A stretch of 64,000 bases of DNA from Haliotis asinina (lineage: Eukaryota; Mollusca; Gastropoda; Lepetellida; Haliotidae): positions 248,001-312,000 of the forward strand of contig NW_027133892.1 in the NCBI RefSeq assembly GCF_037392515.1, written 5' to 3'. Under the pieces are notes generated by a model, which was not told the origin of the DNA, did not search any database, and saw nothing but the letters and a program-made list of their open reading frames with translations. The translations under genes were made by a program, and so were the position numbers. Shown here piece by piece: positions 1 through 12,000 of the stretch; positions within the stretch are counted from its first letter, which is position 1; every line of letters starts with the position of its first letter.

Positions 1-3000
1 TCTACGTTGACACAACGCCGCCAGTCTTTGAGGAGGACGTCCTCTTGTACTTTGACGTGTCTCAAGGCGAGTTCACCCCTGTCAAGTACCAGGGGTCAAA
101 TGATACAATCAAGGCAGTTTGGAAGTGTAGTGACAACACAAGTGAAGTTGTGGTAAGCTTTTCTAATCTGATCCTCACATTCTGTTATATTTTACCCAAA
201 TAATTGTAATGCGGTTAAGATCAGGACATAAAAAAAATCTACACCTGGGAATGTCCTTGGTATTGTACTTGGCACTGTAGTTTGAGCATAGACTCACCAA
301 CTGAAGAAAACTTTATTAAACTAAACTTTTTTCTCTCAAGAATGCTGTAGTTTAATGCACAAAAAACCCAGTTATGAGCTTTGTCAAAAACATTTGTTTC
401 TCAGTGATCGTGATGGCCTGAAGCACTACAATTCCCTGTACAGAGTTGTGTCCCTTTGGTGACACATACTAATAATAAAACTTCACCATTCTTTCAAAGA
501 CATGTCATAACTGGCTCATAAGGTCAAGACATGTTAAACTGCCATGAACGCATTTCTGGTCACACAAGGTAGATAGTCTGACAGGGTCGTAGGGCTGGTC
601 AAGTGCATTTAATCATTCCTGTTTGGATGGGAACCTGTTCATAATATCACACATTGATTTGTTGTGACCAACATTTACAATTGTTTGGCATTATACTTCT
701 TATGTTTAGATTAACACATTCTCTCCCGCTGACGTAGAGCATCAAGAAATGTACATGCAATAACCAGTCGTCAGAAAATGCATCAGCTTTGAAAAGAGTC
801 TCTCAAGGATTGAACATTGAACAACATCAGACCACCTGAAACCAAAGATTATGGTCTTTAATGTTTGTGAGCGGATATTTCATTAAACTTTCCTCGGCTG
901 TATTTTTCTAGGATTACCAATGGTCTATTGGAACCACACCAGGGGGAAGTGACATCATGGAAGCGACTTCTAGTGGACAAAATCCTGGTGCTATCAAGAG
1001 TGGTCTCACCCTGGAACATAACACAACGTACTACATCTCTGTCAACTGTACTAACGGGGGTGGACTGAAGACAAATTACATAGACACAAGGGGTATTGAT
1101 ATTTTCCTTGTTTAGTTTAGTAGGTGCGTATAGACATAGGTTATTGCAGGAGCTAGGGGACAGAATAAGACCCAGTTTTACTATGAGAGCCATCTAATGA
1201 CAGTCAGATAATTGTAATCACATAATTGTAACCATGTTCTCGGCTTGATAGCACCATGGGTAAAGCAGCAAATGTATGAACTTCATCACTGGTTTTGTCC
1301 CAGATCACACTGACAAATAGTGATATATGCTTAATCCAGTTCAAGTCTATCTAACACACAAAATTAAATGTCACAAGAACGTGTGTCAGTGATCATGGCA
1401 TTTCCTCTGAAGGTGTGACAGTCCTCCTTGAGCCTCCACCTGCTGAAGATGTCAACACAACAATAGAGGGAGCTGACTCCCTGGGTGACTCAGTCGTGCC
1501 ACCCAACTCTATGAAGACCCAGGACCAGAACTCTGTCAGTGCGTCATGGACTGTCAGTCCGGATGAATCAGTAAGGCGATATGGTGAGTGGGACACTGTG
1601 TCCAGTCTTGTTTTTAATGTTGTTTTTCTGTCGTATGATTCCACACTATCAGATTACTACTGTAGTTAGAGCTGCTGACACAGAAAGTCCACAATCTTAG
1701 ATACGTATATATAATGAGTGTACTTAACTCAACAATATTCCAGCAATATGGTGGGAGTTGGTTAGTACTTAAATCTGGACCAAAGAATCCAGTGATCAAC
1801 AGCATGAGCGTCGATCTACACAATTGGGATACTATGACATGTGTCAACCAAATCATCAAGCCTGACCAGCCGATCTCTTTAGTCACCACTTACGACAAAC
1901 ATGGGTTATTGAAGATGAGCTTTAACCCAGATATTCATATGTTTGTGAGTCAGAAGAGGACATGAAATGGATCAGGTCTGGCGACTTGGTTCATAGCATC
2001 TAAGTGTGCCCTTGTGACTCTTAATGCCAATCATTGGATTATCTGGTCCATGCTTGATTATCACCAAAACCTGAATAATGTCGAGTGTTACTCAAACAAC
2101 AAAGAAAAGAACTCGTCATTCACTCAAGTATCAAGAAAATACATTGTTTTCATTAATCTTTATGTCTTACTGTAATGTTTTGTGAACAGATTTCTGCGTG
2201 GGTAGTTCTGAGACCTCCATTAGTGATATCTTCCCCTGCACATGGGTTGGCTACAACATGTCTGGAACAGTCACCATCAAGGATGGTTTCTTGAAGATAG
2301 ATGACATCAATGTTAGAAAGTTGAGTGAATACAGACCCGACTATAATGATACTATGAACTACACAGATCCCAGCGCCTTCACAATGCCACCAGGTACAGA
2401 GATGTTTATTTTCATGAAGCTTTGTAACGAGGCAGAGTTGTGCACAACGAAGCTCCTTGGTTCCTCGATCGTCGAGACGGACAAGTCAACGCTGGTGACA
2501 TCTACAAATGGGTCATCGGTCACCGCTTCTATTGGAGGATCTGGAAGCACACGGAAGAAGAGGGCAACTGGGGATATCACTGTGCAGACGCCAGATGGTG
2601 AGTAGAGTTTATGAGAGAAGCCTTTGTTTAAAGGTCTGAGACCGCATTAAGATCAAGTTCATGAGTCCAGTTTTAGGTGTTCTAATCTCATTAGCAATAC
2701 ATGGATTCTAGCAATATCATGACTAAGCACCAGGGACACCAGAAATGGCCTTCAAATATTGTACATTGGGAATTGAACCCAAGACTACAACTTGACAAGC
2801 AAAAACTATAAACACAAGTCTCTTTTTTTCATGATTTCTAGAAGTACAATAACATTAACTGTTTGGCTTATATGCTAAAATGATCAGACAAGTCAGGTGA
2901 ACCAATTTGTCCTAAGCACTGACTATCTGTGAGTAAATGTCATTTGCTTGTTTTCAGGGTTGATGCCTGGACAGAGTATTGTTTTAATCCAGTTGACAAA

Positions 3001-6000
3001 GCAGGATCTAGAAAAGGAATACAAATCTGACGCATCGACAGTGTTTGTTCCATATATCACCAACCCTGCCACATCTATGCCTGATCCAGCCTTCCTGGAT
3101 AGGATTCTCAGACATCGAGTTAACTACAGTGACACCGACATCTCCTTCTCTGTCACCAGCGTTGGTGGTCTTGAGATGCCGGGTCCACTGTCTGTCACCT
3201 TCCCCTTCAGCCCAAATAACCAGGATGATGTCGCCATGTTGTTGCACTGGGATCCAGGTCGGTTGTTTGTTTTCTTTTTAAAAAATTGTACATATTAATA
3301 AAAGCCGCATGAGTCTATCAAGGCTGGAACTATACCCCACCATCCCTGTTAAAATTTAGTTACATTTTTATTCTGAGAAAGGTTGACATTGCTTGAACAA
3401 ATTGCCGTAAAAATGTTTTAGATATTTATTAGATATCAAGGATTGCTTTTGTGACTTAGTGAATGTGTGGTTTTACCCCGCTTTTAGCAATACTTCAGCT
3501 ATATACACCTGATATGGGCTTCACAGATTTTAACGATGTGGAGAATTCAACACAGGCTGTCAGTGTGACAAGCAAATACTTTAAACACTAGACTTTGGGA
3601 TACATGCTATGACAATGTTTCTAAATGGTAGTGTCCCCTAGATTGCTATTAAAATGCAATGATATTTTTGGAAAAACCCACCTATTCACATCATTATCAA
3701 GTCTGTGTGGTCGAAGGCGCTTGTTTTCCATTGTTCTCAAATCAGTGCTCTGCAATAGACAGTGAATGTAACATTAAATGTCTTCATTTTAGCCAAGCAG
3801 AAATGGTTTCAAAGCAATGCCACATGCAGATTTGAGTCAAACACTGAAGTCCGCAGTTCAGCTACCTCCCAGATAACAGTCAAGGTAAATCATGACTTGG
3901 TGAATGTGATTGCTTGTTGTGTTCTGGGGCTAGGATGAGTCCATATCTGCTGCCCAGGCTCCAAGCACCTTTTACCCAGCACTGTACAATTACAGCTTGA
4001 CAAGTATTAGATGTGCCACAACCTGACAAGTGACCCCAATTTGCATATGTGGGAAGGCCCTCCAGAACATTCCATTTGAAACAAGAGGGAAACAGGTTAT
4101 TGTCTAATATTGAAAAGTTCAATTTCCTCGTGCGAATCGTGTTTTGATTGTTATATCATACCACTGGGCACACGTTAAGCAGAAGCAGCATTGAGTTCAC
4201 GACACGGTCTGCGTGTATTGCACGTGCATAATCCCTGATCTAACTCATGTACCTCTAGCAACCAAGTGTATTCGTCTACATTCCCTGCCCCACCTACTTG
4301 TCACTAACAGGTTTACTGCTCAGGCTCATACAATATGTGTAGAACAGTAACTGCAGTTGTCAGTTTTTGAATTTGTCTTCAGCATCTCATGTTTGTCATA
4401 AGAGGTGACTTACAGGATCAGTGGACATATTCATTACCTTAGTTGACACGTGTCATTTGTTGCAGAGGTTTTTGAATAACATTTTTATGTTACTGTCTAA
4501 TATTTTTATTGTTGGCTGCACACCAAGGAGAGTGAGTGAGTTAGTGAGGTTTGTTTAACATGCTTTTATCAATATTCCAGCAATAACATAACAAGAGGCA
4601 CCAGATATAGGCTTCACACGTTGTTACCATGTGGGGAGTTGAACCTGGGTCTTTAGCAGGACCACTGAAGGCTTTAACCGCTAGGCTATCTCACTGCCTC
4701 ACTTCCAGGTGAATTTCAGTTCTGATTTCACTATTTGTATACTTTTTCAGGTTTGCGATACCAGGGCAGCTGAATCAACCAGCAGTTCTTCAAGTAACAC
4801 TTTCTTCAGGCATGAAACACTGTTTGTTGTGACCAATGTCCGTGCATCCATACCTAACGACCCACCACAGTTGACCTCCACAACCTCCGTCACAATGGAA
4901 GAAGATTCTGGTAGGTTTTTATTTCCTTATGCACATCTCAATCAGGAAGTTAAATTTACACCATTTATGAAGTTCTTTACTGCCACAATGTAAATGTAAA
5001 CCTGTCAGTTATTGAATCAATACTGAGACAAAAATCCACCATCTGTTGATGTCACTGACTAAATGAAAATGAGCATATGAAAAAACATATGTATTGTCAG
5101 AAGATCAAAACAACTAGGTAAAATTTCTAAAATAGAAATTTAAAAAGAGGTCGATTTCAACCCAACTTGATCAATTTTACAAAGCAGTTAAAAGATTTTA
5201 TATGTATAAAAAGTATATATAACCTGCACATGCTTAACCGAGATCTTGTTCAAATATAAGTGATCATCTGCGCTGATGTAAATACAGGGCAAACATGTAT
5301 ATTTATGTTCACCTTGCAATGAAGGGGTACCCAGTAGGATGTGGTGATGTGACTGTTGATGTTCTTGCTCCTCCAAAGGCAGCTTAGGTTGTAAATGTTA
5401 ATTAAATATGATTTGATCACATTGACGAGCTGTGCCTTCTTTTCAAGGCACCCTGATCTACCAGCTGTCAGGTGTTGATCCTGATGGGGACACGGTCAAG
5501 TTTAAAATCAACCCATCATCTGATGTAGCAAGTACCAGGGACCTGACACTGACTCCAAGTGGACTGTGAGTAATGGCTGGTGTGGGTGTGAGTAGGGCTG
5601 GTGATGGTGTGAGTAGGAGCTGGTGATGGTGTGAGAAGGGCTGGTGTGGGTGTGAGTAGGGCTGGTGATAGTGTAAGTAGGGGCTGGTGATGGTGTGAGA
5701 AGGGCTGGTGTGGGTGTGAGTAGGGCTGGTGATAGTGTGAGTAGGGGCTGGTGATGATGTGAGTAGACACAGGTGATGGTGTGCGTAGGGGCTGGTGATG
5801 GTGTGATGTGAATAAAAATTGCCCCGGTATCTAAATTGTATCCTGAAAATATTTTCAAAGTAACTGATGAATTCGACATTCGTTCAAACGCTCGCTCACT
5901 CACTGATGCCATGTCTGATGCAGCTTCATGCTCCTTCCAGCTTGACCTTCACACCGGCCTTGAACTACTACGGAACCTTCACTGTTCCGGTTGTGATTTA

Positions 6001-9000
6001 CGAGGTGAATGTTGTGGACATCACGGCTGCCTCCACCCTAGTCGCCATCACCATAGAGGTCACAGCAGACAACGATGCTCCCAGCGTGTTCGCCTTCAGT
6101 GACGGAGTTAGCCTCATTCTGCCTGACCCAACTGCGCCTATTATGGTGAGTGAATTTTGATCAGGTCATGGGTAAGTACAAAATACCAGAAATTGTACCA
6201 ACCAATTTTTGGATCTTCATTGCAGAATGAGGGGCCAAGATGTTAAAGTGTTCGCTTATGATGAAGACCTGGGTTCAATTCCCCACCTAGATACAATGTG
6301 TGAACCTCATTTCTGGTGTCCCCTGTTATATTGCATGAGCATTGCTACAAATGGAAAAAAACATATTCATTCACTCACTCACTCACTCATTTCAGACTGT
6401 AGACAAGGTGACTTCTTCCCTCAAAACTTTGCTTCTCCTAAAGGCTGTGTGTGTTTCTTCACAAGACTAGTATGACATAGCTTGTGAAGGAAACTGAAAA
6501 GGGAACACTTGTACTTTCATGTCATACCGTATTATTTTCCCTCAGTATATGTTTCATGGATTGGAATGCGTAAATAATTTGAAGTAACCTGTAAAGTCAG
6601 TTACCATTCAGTAATGATAGATTAAGTGACATGTTTTGGTTGAAGTGCTAGTGAAGGTGACTATCAGCTTTCATTTTTCTGTCGTATCCCTGTAATGTGA
6701 GACCAGCAAAGAAAGCAGACAAAGGGACCAAGTTAACTGAATTGTTTTATTTGGCTGTCTGTCCCTTCACCAGTGAACGAATCATCAAAACAGACCTCAT
6801 GTATCTCAAAACAGAACAAAAATCACCAACATAGGAAAATAAACTTCAAAAACTGCTACAATATCCTCTAAAACTAAAAAAACACTTTGTAATGAAAAAC
6901 TAATCACTACGATACCGGGATGTAGCGCATCAAGCCCCATTGTAGTAAGCTTCAAACCTATGTTCATGCTTCTCAGTGTTGGGCTTGCGATTCTGCACAA
7001 GAAACAAGTCATATATGCACATAATTTGAATCACAATAATATCATATCTGAACAAGCGATGCAAAGCAGAAAAATATGCTTTTCACATTGTAAAACCAAT
7101 GTATTATTGCTAAAAATAATATTCCCGGGATTCTTGATATCATCCACAAGATATACATTCCTCGAGGTTTATGTGAATTATGTCTCTGTATGTATGTCCT
7201 TGTACTTGCAGACGCTGATTGAACAGAATCTTGTCAACGACAGCTCCGTCACCTACAAGTGGATGTTTGGAGCTTATGATGTAGACCCCGCTGAGAATTT
7301 GACGATGTACTTCACACAGCCAAGCAATGGGACGCTCACTTATGATGACGTGTCGGCACAGGTGCCAAACTGCTCAGCAGAAACGGTAAGGATATTGAGT
7401 GAGTTTAGTTTTACGCTGCACTCTGCAATATTCCTGCTATATTGTGGTGCACTGTAAATAATTGAGCCTGGACCTGACAATCCAGTGGTCAACAGCATGA
7501 GCATTGATCTACTCAATTGGAATACGATGACATGTGTAAAACAAGTCGGCGAGCCTGACCACCTGATCCCATTTCTCACCTTTTACGACGAGCTTAGGTT
7601 GCTTAAGGCCAATTCTAACCTGGCATTTCACGGGTCAGTAAAGGTGCTGACCTGCCTCTTGTAGGACTTTGGGTACTGCAGGGGGATAACACAAATGATA
7701 GCCATGGGTTACTTGGCTACTGGTGTGCATCTACAGCTACTTGGCCACTGGTGTACATCTACAGCTACTTGGCTACTGGTGTGCATCTACAGCTACTTGG
7801 CTACTGGTGTGCATCTACAGCTACTTGTGTACATCTACAGCTACTTGGCTACAGGTGTGCATCTACAGCTACTTGGCCACTGGTGTACATCTACAGCTAC
7901 TTGGCCACTGGTGTGCATCTACAGCTACTTGGCTAATTGTGTACAGCTACAGCTACTTGGCTACTGGTGTACATCTACAGCTACTTGGCTACAGGTGTAC
8001 ATCTACAGCTACTTGGCTACTGGTGTACATCTACAGCTACTTGGCTACAGGTGTACATCTACAGCTACTTGGCTACAGGTATGCATCTACAGCTACTTGG
8101 CTACTGGTGTGCATCTACAGCTACTTGGCTACTGGTGTGCATCATCCACATGCAGCTTGGATCATTGCTTTTTAAGTCAAACACATGATAACCTGAGTTT
8201 ATTATATTAAGCTTCCCTCTTTGAAAATTAGTGATCAACTGCATGAGCATTTATCTACTTAACTGGGACATGATGTACAATATGATGTTATAGTAACAAC
8301 TTCTTTATTATTTTTTTTAAAAATCTTTTTGCATTGTTGTAAATAATAAATAAGTTGTAAATCCATTCCATACTATGTTATGTTACATTCTAACTTCTAA
8401 ATGACCATCAAGCATCAGATGTAATTATAGGACTGAGCATAATCGTAATTGTTATATAGTAATGTAATAGCAAAGAGAAATCACGTTAGTCCATGAGTAG
8501 CCGAATTAAAGTCAGAGAGAGTGACAAGTATGGCAAGTCATGTGACCGGGGAGGAAAGACAAAGGGAGGCTACTCGGTGAGTGTGATTGTACATCACCTT
8601 CAAGAAGGAACTTCAAGGGATTTCAAGTGTCCTTCTTTGCAAAGAAGGAGGAGCTAAGCATCTGTATAAAATGAAAATAAATATCTTATTCAGAAAATGA
8701 CATATTCCTGTTTTCCCACCTATGTTCCATGCCACAACTTTCTTCCAGACTGGCATCCTGTGCTCCAACTTGTCTTTGCCTCACTCCCCCGCTGCAGTCA
8801 GTTGGATATACAGATCATTCCAGTACATCCCTGACACTGATTACACCGGGTATGACGAGGTCCGGATGTACATGCAGGACAAGGCAGGGGTCTACTCCGA
8901 TGTCATCACAGTCAGATTTGCAGTGATGGCCAGGCCCTGCCAGAACGATGGAATGTGTTCAAGTAAGTTCAGAATGACGGAACATGTTCCTGTTTATTCA

Positions 9001-12000
9001 GTGAGTGAGTGAGCGAGTGAGTTTAGTTTTACGCCGCACTCAGCAGTATTCCAGTTGTATGGTGGCTATTTGTAAATAATCAAGTTTGGAACAGACTAAA
9101 CAGTGATCAACTCATGAGTTGATCATCTGTCTGTGCAACTAGAATATAATGATGTGTCCACCATGTCAGTGAGCTTGACCACCCCATTCCGTTAATCACC
9201 TCTAACATCGAACGTGAATCTTTATGGGTTTCATGTTAATTCAGAGTGACTAACATGTTTATGTAAGTTCAGAATGACAAGATCTTATACCCTGATCTTC
9301 GCAAGTCTACTAAAATGTGATACCATTTGCTGTGATTCATGATTGCAGGCAGAAACGAGAGTGAGTACACATGCAACGACCAGCGAAGGGCTGAAAGTTT
9401 TGACCTGTACTACACATGTGCCTGTGTACCAGGCTGGACAGGGAATAGGTGCGAACAGGATGTGGACGAGTGCCTCAGCAGCCCTTGCAGTTGGCCGTAT
9501 ACCTGTTACAACGATGTCAACAGATACTACTGTGCATGTCCAGAAAACAAGCCAAACTGTGACGGCTTTGAGTCGTGGATGATCGGACTGATTGTTCTGG
9601 CAGTCATCCTGGTTGTCATTATATCAGTCTTGGCATGGTACATTTGTCTGGTCAAACGAGGGTAAGTTGAGTTTGGCAATCCTGCAGAATATTTTTCTTA
9701 ATATTGCTGCTTTATGACACCTATAACAATCACGAGTGAGTGAGTTTAGTTTTATGCTGCACTCAGCAATATTCCAGCAATATGGTGGCAGCATGTAGAT
9801 AATCGAGTCTGGACCAGACAATCCAGTGATCAACAGCATGAGCATCAATCTGCGGAATTTGGAACCGATGACGTGTCAACCAAGTCAGCAAGCCTGACTA
9901 CCCATTAGTCGCTTCTTACGACAAGCATAGTCACCTTTTATGGCAAACATGGGTTGCTGAAGATCTATTCTACTCAGGGACCTTCACGGGTATAAAAATC
10001 ATGTATAGCCCTGGCAATCCAGTGGTCAATGTTAGAAGCAAAATTCTACACTTATATTGGTGTATAACTTGCATTGAGCTTAGTCTGACCACCTGATCCA
10101 TATTTTGACAGGGCTTGATTTAGACATTTACAACTTGCTCTGATGCAACCTTAAACTGAGAAATACAACCTCATTTTTGTACCAACTTGCACCAGTGAAA
10201 GTTAGTAATATTCCTGTTCCAAGAACACAGTTCTTGGATGGAAAACAGAATGATGAGGAAAATCGTAATTCCCATACTTTAACAGACATATGACAGTCAT
10301 AGCGCTACGATCACTTTGTGAAATGGGCCTCTGGGTTGGATCAGCAACACAGTGCAGTGGTTCAAAATGTTTTTTAAGAGGCACTTGCCACAGGGCAAGT
10401 GACTACAATAAAGTTAACTTGTCCTGGCTATTTTTCCACTGGCCCTGATTCTATGACACATTGTTTGACGTTAATGTTTACTGGACTATTTATCGAATAG
10501 TGATCAATTTCAGAGAACGACAGCTCTAAATTATTATTATTGCGAAATGTAATAGCTACATTATGAGCAGATATGAAATTAAATCCAAGTTTATTTTCAG
10601 TTTGAAACCATCAGTGGAAATTATCTAGTCAGGTGTAGCAAGATGTAGCAAATGTAATGATTTACAGCACTTTCCATATTTAGCAAGAGGTGCAACCTGT
10701 ATTTATCAGGTGTAGCAAGGTTGGGGTGCAGTAACATCCATGAACATATGATGTTTCAAATCTCTTTTGCAAACCTAGCACCCTAGTGGTGAAAGTGCTC
10801 CTCAGACCAAAGGTCCAGGTTCGCTTCCCACATTGGTACAATGTGTGCAGCCCATTGCTGGTGCTCACCACAGGGATGTTGCAGGAATGTTGCAGAAAGC
10901 ACTGTAAAAATAAACTCACTGTCTCACATTTCAGCCGTCTGAAGTGGTCCACACTTTTCATGAAATTGAGGTGCAGGGCTGGTAGCCATTCCAGCAGTGA
11001 AGGAAAGGACACTACCACTGCTTTTGTCAACCAAGCATATCAGGTAATGTGGGACAGTGGGGTAGTCTAGTGGTTAAGGTGTTTGCACAGGGGGTTGATT
11101 CCCCCTGTGAGTACAAGGCGTTAAGCCCATTTCTGGTGTCCGTCACCATGATGTTGCAGGAAAATTGCTAAAAGCATAAAACCTGAGAACCTAAAAACCT
11201 ACAACCACACTCACTCACTCACTCACTCACTCACTCACTCACTCACTCACTCACTCACTCACCAGCTAATGCAGTAAAGATGTTTATGGGACAAGGGAAC
11301 TGGTCGTTCGGTAATTTATTAAAATATATACCCACAACAGTATTGTGTAGCATGGCATGGGGTCATCCCATTAATGACTTTCTTTTACTGACTGTGTTAA
11401 CATTTGGTCATTTGGACAAGGCAGCCAGCTTTGGATCAGAAAGTCTGTGGTTTGAATCCCAACATTGGACTCAAAAATCCTATGGCACGCCTACATGTCC
11501 AATTTTCACCTGTAATTTATTACTTTCCATGAGAGAGTCACAGTCTTTGAACAGTGATGTCATCAGCAATTTTCTGATTCCATTCTATTTTCTGTTTACT
11601 TCATTCGCACATTTTCACAGCTTTGGCATCGTGGCCGTTTTCGTGGTTGTTGCTATTGTGAGAACTTGATACATAATAAGCTGAAGGCTGGTCACGATTT
11701 TTTTTTTCTTTTAATCTCAAAATGCAATGTTTTTATTATCAGAAAATCTGTTACAATTTTGAGGATCACCTCCAGGGGAAGGGTGACTCACATCTGCATT
11801 GTATGAACATTTACTGACAGAGCAAGTTTCTGACATTGATAATCTCAGTATGACTTATTATAAACTAATCTTTAGCCACTAGCATGGTGTGATGCGTCTT
11901 AGTTATTATCTCAAATCATAGTAGACCAGCAATACACCTGCATAATCTAGCTGTTAATAATGAGAGTGGATGGCATTAACTGCCATTCAGTACTAAAGAT

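Noticed and set aside
7695..8210. Open frame of 171 codons rich in TATWLLV-like repeats
   Set aside because: Product of the 28-bp intronic minisatellite.
11280..11669. Open frame of 129 codons in an intron of the membrane protein gene
   Set aside because: No splice support, no domain, and the flanking exons already join in phase without it.
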